Origin: Aureispira anguillae
GTDB lineage: Bacteria > Bacteroidota > Bacteroidia > Chitinophagales > Saprospiraceae
Assembly: GCF_026000115.1 (NCBI RefSeq)
Contig: NZ_AP026867.1
Location: 4,700,001-4,764,000 of the forward strand
Direction: 5' to 3'
Length of the DNA stretch: 64,000 bases
Shown: piece after piece, positions 56,701 through 64,000 of the stretch
How positions within the stretch are numbered: position 1 is the stretch's first letter
Layout of the letters: every line of letters begins with the position of its first letter
The notes under the pieces: generated by a model
What the model was told of the DNA's origin: nothing
Database searches by the model: none
What the model saw: only the letters and a program-made list of their open reading frames with translations
Program-made: the position numbers and the translations under genes

Positions 56701-59700
56701 TAACAGGAATTGCAACTTGTGTTCCTAGTGTTCCATAGGTTGCGCCATTGGGTCCGATCCATACCATTGAGTCACAATGATTGCTGGTGCTATCTGCATT
56801 TAAGAAAAGGGTATCACCATAACATAGGGTATTAAAACTTGAAATGATAGGAGCAGGTGGTAGACTATCTATTTGCACATTAATAAAAGCACTATCTGAC
56901 GCACAACCATTAGCATCCAAGGTTGTTAAGCTATAGCTCCCTGCATTTGTTACATCCGCATTCACTATAACAGGATTGCTTTGGTTGGAAGTAAATCCAT
57001 TCGGTCCATTCCAATTATATTGTGTTGCTAATGTCGTTGTTGTTAAAACAATATCATCTCCCTCGCAAATACGAATAGCTGCCCCAACTGTAGGAGCTAG
57101 ACTAGGAGGATAAACCACAACGGTTGTCGATGTAGGCAAAGAGCTACAACCTCCCAAGGGAGTTGTTACCAAATAAAAAGTACGATCAGTTGTAAGACTA
57201 TCTACCCACACAAAGAAGTTTGTACTAATGGTATCTGTCATCAAAGAATCCGTTGCCCAAACATAAGTTGTTCCTAACCCAAAACTTGTACTTAAAAGGG
57301 CATTATTTCCCCTACAAACAGGTCCATTATTCGTTGCAATTGGATTAGAAGTTGGTTGGATTGTCACATTAATAGGTGTTGCGCCCATCTGGCATCCTGT
57401 CACTGTGTCTAGACAAAAGACTTGCCAGCTCCCTGCTAAATAATTGGTATCATTGGCTGAAAGTGCAACATTCGCCCCCCCTATTGTAGTTCCATTGGGA
57501 CTTACCCAAAACATAGCCGCACAACTACCTGTCGCCGTTAACAATAAACTATCTCCATCGCAAATTGTAATTGATCCCGTTGTCGTAGGAACAGTGGGCA
57601 ACGCATTAATTACGACATTTAGTGTCGTATCTAAAGAAGTACAACCATTAGAATCAATCATACTTAAAGTATACAATCCTGAATCTACGGCTATGGTAGC
57701 AGATGGAATCACCAGATCTTGGGTGCTAATGATAAATCCAGTTGGTATGGTCCAAGTAAAACTAGGTGCCAACAACGGAGAAAAAAGCACTAAGGTATCT
57801 CCTTCACAAATGGGAGCATTGCTATTAATAGGAGGTGCAGCTGTTAGGGGGTATGGTGTAACCAAGGTAGAGTCTACTAAGAATACGCAGCCTCCTGCTG
57901 TAGTTACTTCTAAGTAAAAAATAGCATTACTAGTAATATTAGGAACTTTTATTGCTTGTCCTGTATCAACTACTGTAGCCGTTGCCGTCAACCAATTGTA
58001 AGTATTCACGCCAACAATAGGAGTAGTTGAAAGCTCAACGCTATCCCCCATACAAACGGGGCTAGAATTAACAATAATGCCACTTAATGGCGTTGGTATA
58101 ATTGTTACTGACAAAGCCGTCGAAATGGTTTGACAACCTGTTAAGGTATCCATACAGCGTACCTCCCAATTTCCATTTTGATAATTAGGATCGTTTGCTC
58201 CTATTCCTAGATAACTACTATCTATAAAAGGAATTCCTGTAGGTCCGACCCATTCTAACTGGTCGCAAGTTCCCGTTGCCATTATAAACAAGCTATCTCC
58301 TTCACAAGTTGGTGTAATTTGTGTCAATACAGGAGCAGTTGGATTGGTATGAACTACCACTATAGTTGTATCGATAAGTGTCGCACAACCATTGCTGTCA
58401 ATCATAGACAAAACGTAACTACCAGCATGAATAGCAGCAGCATTGCTTATTAAAGGGTTTTGGAGAGAAGAGGTATAACTAGGTCCTACCCAATTGTATC
58501 CACTACCATTTGTAGTTGTTCCCAATTGAATATCTCCTCCTATACAAACCTCTATCGTATCTTGTACAATAGGTGTAGAAATAGGGTGCAGTGTTACAGT
58601 AGTACTCGCTATTGGCGAATAACAAAGATTTCCACTAACTTGCTGCACATAAAAAGTACTGTCTGATGTAATATTTCCTACGGTAAGATCTCTAGTAAAT
58701 CCAATTTGATTGCTCAATAAGGAATCGGTATACCAATTGGTATTGGCTCCTAAAGAAACAGCGGCTGATAAAGTAACACTATCGCCAAGACAAATAGGAC
58801 CGCTATTCGTTGCTATGGGCAATGGTGGAACTGGATTTATTGTTACAAAAAGTGTATTAGAAGTAGCCATACAGCCTGTCAGGGTATCATAACATAATAA
58901 TTGCCAAGTGCCATCTACATAATTAGCATCGCCAGGATGTACAAACGTTTGATTCATAATCCCTCCCTGTGCCTGTACAGGACCTACCCAAGAAAAACTA
59001 TCGCACAAGCTTCCTCCTGTTTCTAAAATGATTGAATCTCCTGCACAAATATTTGTCGTACTAAAAATCGTCAGCCCTGGATAAGGCGTTGCATTAATCG
59101 TAATTGTAATGCTTGTATCGGGCGAGATACATCCATTGGAGTCTTCAGTATATAAAGTATACGTGCCGCCATTTGCCAAAACGGCTGTTGCAATAGCAGG
59201 ATATTGGTCATTAGAGGCAAATGTATTAGGACCTGTCCAATAATAAAAATCTGCGTTAGTGCTGGTTCCTAATAAAATGCTATCGCCTTCACATAGTAGA
59301 GTATCTACGGCAAAAATATCTGGTATTGTTAATGGAGCAAACAAATTTACCTGTGTTGAATCCCAAGCACGACAACCCTGTGCTGACGTTACCGCTACAT
59401 AAAAAGTTGTCTCTGTTGTCACCGTATCAATTAGAACCAGATGACCATAGCCTATCGTATCCGTAAATAAGGAATCTGTTGACCAAATATAATTGGAAGC
59501 TCCCTGCTGGGGTACGGATAGGGTTACACTTGCACCCGCACAAACGGGACCATCGTTCGTTGGCAAAATATTGGTCGGCAATGGATTAATTGTAATATAA
59601 CTAGGCAAAGAAGTGTCGGATACACAGCCTGTCAATGTATCAATACAAAGGACTTGCCATGCTCCCGATACGTATTCTGCGCTATCTACTGGTATCACCA

Positions 59701-62700
59701 AATTGGAGCTACCGATCCGATCTAAACTTGTTCCAATTGGTGAAAGCCATCTAGCAACCGAACAACTTCCTGTTCCTTCTAAATACAAACTATCTCCTTC
59801 ACAAACGTTGGCTGCTGTTGTAATGGTGATTGGTGTGGGTTGACGATGGATATAAATCCAGATACTATCCATAGATTGACAACCATTGCTATCTACTACC
59901 TCCAATACATAATATCCTGTATCTGCTGCGGTTATTGCTACAATAGGATTTTGCTGGTTCGCATAAAAACCATTGGGTCCTGTCCAATCATAACCAATGG
60001 CATTTGTACTGGTTTGTAACTGCAACAAATCATTTTCACAAATCGTATCTGCTACTGCTCCAACATTTGGAGCTACCGCCACAGGATGCACATGAACATG
60101 AACAGAATCATAGGCACTACAGCCATTCACCGTCACAACTCCATAAAATGCAGTATCTGAAACTAGTCCTGTTATGGTTGTACTAAACGTTGTATCTATT
60201 AAGGTCGAATCGGGGGCATACCATTGATAGGTCGCTCCACTGACCAATGCCATATCCAAATCTAAGTCATCTCCTATACACAGTGGTCCATTTTGCGTTA
60301 TCATTGGTAAATTAGGATTCGTTTTAATCGTAATCGTAACCGTGTTAGCGTAATTTTGGCAGCCATTTGTGTCTGTACAAATCAAATTCCAATGCCCTGA
60401 TAAATAATTGGTATCTGGCGGAAGAATCAATAAGGTGTCTCCCCCTATAACAGGAGTATTCAATGGATTGATCCAATCGATACGATCACAAGCTCCAGTA
60501 ACAATAAGCATCAAGGAATCGCCATCACAAAAACTGGTATTGGGACTATAAATAGTTGGTGCTGTCGTTGCTCCATGTACAATAACGTTAGTTGTTGTAT
60601 CCATAGAAGGGCAACCTGTTGTGTCAATAAGCTGTAAGATATACATTCCTGCATTTGCCAATTGAGCAGGAAAAATAACTGGTTCTTGCTGATTAGAAGA
60701 AAAAGAAGAAGGACCAGACCAACTATATCCTCCACCCGCTGCAACTAGCGTTGTTGTTGTCAATAATAAGCTATCTCCTTCACAAATTTCTATAGAATCT
60801 GGAAGTGCAGGTGCTGATAGTTGGCGATGTACTTTTACGAGTGTGGTATCTTCATTTTCACAACCGTTAAGATTAACCACCAATCTAAAAAGACTATCTG
60901 TAGTTATGTTGTGTACAATAGTTCGATTATTATTTCCGCCTATAGGAGTCATTGATGGCAATGCAAACCAAGTATAGGCAGCACTGGCAATTGGTAAAGC
61001 CAATAACTCTACAGAGTCCCCCCTACAAACAGGACTATTATTAACTATTTGTGGCGTTGGTGGCAATGCTTTTATCGTAGGACTATAAATAGTTGCAACA
61101 GATTGACAACCAGTCGTTGCATTTAAACAACGCACCGCCCAGTTCCCTACATAATCTGCGGTTCCAGAAGCCACATAAATCGTATCGCCTGCAATAAAAG
61201 AATTTCCACTCTGACTTGTCCATAAATACTGATCACAATTCCCTCCTGCTATTAACATTAAAGTATCCCCATCACAGGGGCTATTATCCGATACTACAGG
61301 TGGATTAGGCAGTGCATTTACGCCAATCAAAAACGTAGTATCAGGGGTTTGACAACCGTTGGTATCAATGATGGACAAAGTATAGGTCCCACTGTCTTGC
61401 AATTGCAAAAAAGGATTGATTGGCATTGCTGCGTAACTGGTGTCGCCTACTGGATTTATCCACTGATAAGCTAAGGCTGGTGTTGGAGTAGATACTCGAA
61501 TACTGTCCCCCACACACAAAAAGGTGTCGCTGGGAGGTATTGCTGCCAAAGCGGCAGGGTGCGTTTGAACAAATACGGTATCCGAAACCGAACAACCATG
61601 CACCGCTACTTTCAAATAAAAAGCTGTATCTGTTGTTATATCATAAAACAAAGCTGAATTATTGGTTGAAAGTGTTGTTGTCGTGTCTGTAATGGATGTC
61701 CAATTATAACTCGCATTAAACACGGGATAAGCTGTCAATCGAACGCTATCGCCAATACACACTGGACCTGTATTAAATACTGGTGGAAAAAGTACCCGTG
61801 GGCGTATCCTAATGGTATCTTTCCGAACAGGTAAAGAATGACAACCTGCTAAATTAACACAACTCAGTTGCCACACTCCATTCACATAATCAGGACTAGT
61901 AGAATCAATTCCAAATTCTAAATTTGTCGTACGATAAGTATTTCCTATTGGGCTCATCCAATACATCGTATCACAAGCAGCAACTACTCGAAGCAACACA
62001 CTATCTCCATAACAAATAGGGCTATTATTTCCTGTTAGAGGAGCTACTGGAGCTGTGTTAAAAGTAACCTGTACAAAACTACTATCTGATTGACAACCAG
62101 CACTACTGGTTACTACCAAAGAATAAGAACCAGAATCTAGTGCTGCTACAGGATAAATCAAAGGATCTTTTTGGTTGGATACCATTCCATTTAATTCATG
62201 CGACCATTCGTAATTGGGTCCTGTTGAAGTTGTTGTTAACCTCAACGTATCTCCTTCACAAGCTATTAAACTAAGTGGCACCAAGGGTAGTGAAGGCTTA
62301 GGATTTACTTGAATAATTGTTGATCCTATTGGAGAAGCACAGCCATTTACGGTCTGAACCAAATAAATGGTGTCATTAACCGTTAAATTGGCTACTAATA
62401 AGGTATCTGCGGTCCCTAAACTTATCGTTTGGTTCTCATCTGCAAACCATTCATTGGTGGCTCCCAAAACACTTGGAGCTTCTAGTATCGTTGAATCTCC
62501 CTCACAAATAGGACCATTATTGATAATAATAGGTTGCGGGGGAGCAGGAAGTATATTCACAGAGATTGGTGCAGATCGTGCATTACACCCTGTTAACACA
62601 TCAAAGCAAGTTACCCTCCATAAAGTAGATTGATAGTTGGTTGTAAAAGGGGCAACTGTCAATATAGAATCTGTACTTGCAGCTGTCCACATAAAGAACA

Positions 62701-64000
62701 TGGGAGAATAAGCTTCCCAAAACAAACTATCACAAGATGGGCTCGTAGTTAGGGTGAGTGTGTCGTAAAAACAAATATCTGTTGCCCCCACGATGGTAGG
62801 TGTAGTAGGAAGTGGATTTACATAAATTCGAATGGAATCATAAGCGGATAAGCATCCCGTTGTTGCATCTTCTATTTGTAAGGTATAAATTCCATCGTGT
62901 ACTACATTCGCAATTGGAATTGTAACAGTACTTCCTTGTGCCATCCATCCATTGGGGCCTGTCCAATACCATGCTTGTCCTGGGGTTAGAGAAAAAAGCA
63001 TAATATTTTCTCCTGCACAAAAAGCAGGACCATTCGACCCAATCGTTGGGGCTGTTACAACAGCAGGTTCATTAACAACAATAGAATCTACGGCAATACA
63101 ACCTAAAGAATCGGTCGCCGCTACATAATACTTTCCTGTTGTTAACCCCGTAGCCGTTTGTGTTGCTTGCCCTACAGGAGTCCATAAATAAGAATAATTT
63201 GGTGCATTCGCAAAAGGTGTTCCTCCCTGCGCTACAGCGCTAGTTGTTCCATCTGCTCCACCATTACAACTAACATCTGTGCTAGTTATGATATTTATAA
63301 ATGGAAATGTTGCAGGTTCTGTAATTACGATGGTGTCAACAGCCTCGCAATTATTGGTGTCGGTTATAGAAACAATATGCATTCCAGTACAAAGTCCTGT
63401 TGCGGTTGCGGTATTTTGATTCCCTGTAGAAATAGACCAATTGTAATTATAAGAAAAACCAATGGTTCCTCCTCCCCCTACAGCTAAGGCCGATCCAGTA
63501 CAATCGCCCTTACAAGCAACATGGGTAACGGTGGCAGTGGGTATTGTTGCAGCGACAACCAAAGGCTCTGTAACTTCTATACTATCTACTCCTGCGCATC
63601 CTAAACCATCTACAACTGTTACGTGGTAAATCCCAGCACATAGTCCTGTTACACTAGAGTCGATGGAATTACTAGGGTCATCCCATTGGAAAGAATAAGG
63701 AAGCCCTCCTAGGCTATTGGCACTTGCTGTTATACTAGCATCACAGGCCCCATTACAAGAAATATCAGCACCATTATAATTCGAACTTACAAGGGTAGTT
63801 ATAGTAACTCCCCCTGGTGCTGTTAGGGTAAATGATTTCTCAACCGTACAACTATTCTCATCAATTACAGTAACCTTATAAGTCCCCGTATCTATTCCAG
63901 CTAAAACCCCAGAATCTGGCGTTGAAAAACCTGTAGACCAATCGTAAGTCAATACACCTGTTCCTCCAGTTCCTTCTACCTCTATACGTCCTGTCGTTGA
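53738..64000 (-). CDS. Giant SprB-like surface protein with ten Ig triads, T9SS type B sorting domain (5' end outside window)
   Basis: At least 3,420 residues in this window. The frame is open to the right edge; the first in-frame codons there read STTGRIEVEGTGGTGV, so the start lies outside. The visible part begins with four SprB-type repeats (about 63040-64000, motifs such as CNGACDASI, GGLPYSFQWDD, VTVVDGLGC). About ten triads of Ig-like modules follow (about 55070-63040), then modules shared with the other giant, and a gliding-type C-terminal domain from FTPNGDGVNDVFEVPC to EIRR. SprB is the mobile surface adhesin of gliding Bacteroidota. This protein is likely a cargo of the T9SS, with the nearby OmpA/PD40 and PorP/SprF proteins as partners. 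Confidence 0.92.
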   Translation of the reverse strand, partial: STTGRIEVEGTGGTGVLTYDWSTGFSTPDSGVLAGIDTGTYKVTVIDENSCTVEKSFTLTAPGGVTITTLVSSNYNGADISCNGACDASITASANSLGGLPYSFQWDDPSNSIDSSVTGLCAGIYHVTVVDGLGCAGVDSIEVTEPLVVAATIPTATVTHVACKGDCTGSALAVGGGGTIGFSYNYNWSISTGNQNTATATGLCTGMHIVSITDTNNCEAVDTIVITEPATFPFINIITSTDVSCNGGADGTTSAVAQGGTPFANAPNYSYLWTPVGQATQTATGLTTGKYYVAATDSLGCIAVDSIVVNEPAVVTAPTIGSNGPAFCAGENIMLFSLTPGQAWYWTGPNGWMAQGSTVTIPIANVVHDGIYTLQIEDATTGCLSAYDSIRIYVNPLPTTPTIVGATDICFYDTLTLTTSPSCDSLFWEAYSPMFFMWTAASTDSILTVAPFTTNYQSTLWRVTCFDVLTGCNARSAPISVNILPAPPQPIIINNGPICEGDSTILEAPSVLGATNEWFADENQTISLGTADTLLVANLTVNDTIYLVQTVNGCASPIGSTIIQVNPKPSLPLVPLSLIACEGDTLRLTTTSTGPNYEWSHELNGMVSNQKDPLIYPVAALDSGSYSLVVTSSAGCQSDSSFVQVTFNTAPVAPLTGNNSPICYGDSVLLRVVAACDTMYWMSPIGNTYRTTNLEFGIDSTSPDYVNGVWQLSCVNLAGCHSLPVRKDTIRIRPRVLFPPVFNTGPVCIGDSVRLTAYPVFNASYNWTSITDTTTTLSTNNSALFYDITTDTAFYLKVAVHGCSVSDTVFVQTHPAALAAIPPSDTFLCVGDSIRVSTPTPALAYQWINPVGDTSYAAMPINPFLQLQDSGTYTLSIIDTNGCQTPDTTFLIGVNALPNPPVVSDNSPCDGDTLMLIAGGNCDQYLWTSQSGNSFIAGDTIYVASGTADYVGNWAVRCLNATTGCQSVATIYSPTIKALPPTPQIVNNSPVCRGDSVELLALPIASAAYTWFALPSMTPIGGNNNRTIVHNITTDSLFRLVVNLNGCENEDTTLVKVHRQLSAPALPDSIEICEGDSLLLTTTTLVAAGGGYSWSGPSSFSSNQQEPVIFPAQLANAGMYILQLIDTTGCPSMDTTTNVIVHGATTAPTIYSPNTSFCDGDSLMLIVTGACDRIDWINPLNTPVIGGDTLLILPPDTNYLSGHWNLICTDTNGCQNYANTVTITIKTNPNLPMITQNGPLCIGDDLDLDMALVSGATYQWYAPDSTLIDTTFSTTITGLVSDTAFYGVVTVNGCSAYDSVHVHVHPVAVAPNVGAVADTICENDLLQLQTSTNAIGYDWTGPNGFYANQQNPIVAITAADTGYYVLEVVDSNGCQSMDSIWIYIHRQPTPITITTAANVCEGDSLYLEGTGSCSVARWLSPIGTSLDRIGSSNLVIPVDSAEYVSGAWQVLCIDTLTGCVSDTSLPSYITINPLPTNILPTNDGPVCAGASVTLSVPQQGASNYIWSTDSLFTDTIGYGHLVLIDTVTTETTFYVAVTSAQGCRAWDSTQVNLFAPLTIPDIFAVDTLLCEGDSILLGTSTNADFYYWTGPNTFASNDQYPAIATAVLANGGTYTLYTEDSNGCISPDTSITITINATPYPGLTIFSTTNICAGDSIILETGGSLCDSFSWVGPVQAQGGIMNQTFVHPGDANYVDGTWQLLCYDTLTGCMATSNTLFVTINPVPPLPIATNSGPICLGDSVTLSAAVSLGANTNWYTDSLLSNQIGFTRDLTVGNITSDSTFYVQQVSGNLCYSPIASTTVTLHPISTPIVQDTIEVCIGGDIQLGTTTNGSGYNWVGPSYTSSLQNPLISNAAAIHAGSYVLSMIDSNGCATLIDTTIVVVHTNPTAPVLTQITPTCEGDSLFIMATGTCDQLEWVGPTGIPFIDSSYLGIGANDPNYQNGNWEVRCMDTLTGCQTISTALSVTIIPTPLSGIIVNSSPVCMGDSVELSTTPIVGVNTYNWLTATATVVDTGQAIKVPNITSNAIFYLEVTTAGGCVFLVDSTLVTPYPLTAAPPINSNAPICEGDTLVLFSPLLAPSFTWTIPTGFIISTQDLVIPSATIAVDSGLYTLSMIDSNGCTSLDTTLNVVINALPTVPTTTGSITICDGDSLLLTATGSCAAMFWVSPNGTTIGGANVALSANDTNYLAGSWQVFCLDTVTGCQMGATPINVTIQPTSNPIATNNGPVCRGNNALLSTSFGLGTTYVWATDSLMTDTISTNFFVWVDSLTTDRTFYLVTTPLGGCSSLPTSTTVVVYPPSLAPTVGAAIRICEGDDIVLTTTTLATQYNWNGPNGFTSNQSNPVIVNADVTNAGSYSLTTLDANGCASDSAFINVQIDSLPPAPIISSFNTLCYGDTLFLNADSTSNHCDSMVWIGPNGATYGTLGTQVAIPVNDTNYLDGLWRLRCLDSLSGCFSESNVSVVLIVPQPDTQTTFSTSPVCIGGDVTLSTNAVNVLNRYTWYADSLLTTTVGTGQNPTILNITTDTVFYLVVTNSFGCSSEPIATPVTVLAPSSPPAIAANITVCEGEPIVLTSTTIATAYYWSGSNGFVDSVQNPIVTHAATRNDTGTYSLVVIDTNGCLSADTSLFVTVNALGLAPTISYNGPICEGDTLELVSSGSCGQSQWIGPNGNSAATLGSPGGGNVLWTMGSTTTIPFGNPNYLGGDWYMICIDTLTGCRIESDTITVDILPAPSIVALLDNGPVCHNDSIHLSINTIPTVGVTVNWYSDSNLTNWIGTGANIATTGFATTNTVYVHVEDLNLCTALDSTTLQVHALPGTPSASADMIVCEGEPIVLSTNSLASSYHWSGPNSYTSTLQNPVAIVASSTTAGIYTLAVVDSNGCESPLDSVQVTVNNIPMAPSVSNNGPVCLGDSIQLMATLIAGATYEWFKMPLGNSIGLGQNISLVNVSHADAGRYYVVATVNGCSRSSLDTTIVSIFGAGVPTAFGGVDQILCGVDSTRLSANPVAFPTLGVWTSNSGASIVNPNDPNTMLLNIPTGTNVFYWTLSNSTCNGMAIDSVLIRVIPIGTDTAQAGLDQNWCGTTTTTLAANAPSTSIGRWTQSSAQASLGVVIDNPNDPATTISGMSAGNSYRFVWELDNGPCGIHSTDTMMVHISLIPNDNAFAGVDIIACGQDTVALNALNSANGNGVWTTNSSAVILTPTQNNTLVTNLQQDTTGFVWTLSSGNCVDYSSDTVWIIKGSAAPIANVDSFAVLAGATSTINVLPNDILTTNWDIYIQTPTGNGQLVNLNNGLFEIVLQAEDTMNQYFVYELCNPDCPNSCDTGLVLLSVDVVGDCIPPNIFTPNGDGVNDVFEVPCLERLDHAKLLVFNRWGDLVYETDKYNNQWDGTHKEQPLPDGTYFYILKIGDRKGIQGSVEIRR
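55070..63040 (-). repeat. Ten ~745-bp Ig-triad super-repeats in the giant gene
   Basis: Three Ig-like module types follow one another in constant order. One has a C-D-W...GxWxLxC...TGC pattern, and I count ten copies of it between about 62770 and 56060. That implies a period of about 745 bp (~248 residues). Boundaries are approximate. Confidence 0.75.
63040..64000 (-). repeat. SprB-type repeats at the 5' end
   Basis: Four repeats of about 75-80 residues, three of them complete, each with CxGxCxG or CxGGADG and GGTxxxxYxYxW, ending VTEP, ITEP or NEP. More may lie beyond the window edge. Confidence 0.8.

Noticed and set aside
63950-63952. TTG as the start of the 3,404-residue frame
   Set aside because: The frame continues to the window edge without a stop, and the SprB-type repeat extends past it.
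44000-64000. Antisense open frames across the giant genes
   Set aside because: They follow the repeat structure of the sense strand and have no start context, domains or conserved features.
1-64000. CRISPR array, tRNA or rRNA genes
   Set aside because: No direct-repeat/spacer pattern and no tRNA- or rRNA-like sequences were found by reading.

Overview
The window looks like a low-GC Bacteroidota chromosome, most probably from the Saprospiria (an Aureispira-like organism). This is inferred from several things. Proteins carry type IX secretion (T9SS) sorting domains of type A and type B. There are giant SprB-like surface proteins with a PorP/SprF partner. Start regions lack obvious Shine-Dalgarno sites, and upstream regions carry TTG/TTTG...TAnnTTTG promoter motifs. 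No rRNA, tRNA, CRISPR array or phage was seen, so the genus assignment is only a guess.

Layout. 0-5 kb: the end of a DUF5685-like membrane protein with a CCxx-repeat tail, a mevalonate-kinase-like GHMP kinase, and a NatA/NatB-like ABC exporter pair. 5-9.3 kb: a PP2C-type phosphatase and two leucine-rich-repeat proteins, the larger with a BRCT-like middle. 9.4-12.4 kb: a probable metal (copper?) locus with an MbnP-like secreted protein, a lipoprotein, a Cys-motif beta-barrel protein and a small CxGKC protein. 12.5-18 kb: a polysaccharide flippase, an ECF sigma factor with its membrane partner, and a large unknown membrane protein. 18.2-18.5 kb: a MITE-like element with 20-bp terminal inverted repeats. 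18.6-31.3 kb: an outer-membrane protein, zupT, recR, a T9SS beta-propeller protein, a TPR-CHAT protein, a comM-like ATPase and fabI. 31.5-34.3 kb: a fascin-like lipoprotein, a GT-C-like membrane protein and a GT2 glycosyltransferase.

34.4-37.5 kb is a methionine operon: promoter, a SAM-I-class riboswitch without an evident P4 stem, a terminator, an OsmC-MetZ fusion gene and metX. It is followed by a three-repeat secreted protein, a T9SS-exported phospholipase-D-fold protein, an intact IS982-type insertion sequence and another T9SS beta-propeller protein.

43-64 kb is one leftward surface-adhesin region: a giant protein (at least 3,420 residues, cut by the window end), an OmpA/PD40 protein, a second giant protein (2,351 residues) and PorP/SprF. 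The two giants have different repeat arrays but share a long C-terminal module ending in a type B sorting domain. The simplest reading is two gliding/adhesion cargo proteins with their outer-membrane and peptidoglycan-anchored partners.

The best candidates for something new are the OsmC-MetZ fusion behind the reduced SAM riboswitch, the MITE-like element, the shared repeat architecture of the two giants, and the LRR proteins that share an N-terminal helical module.
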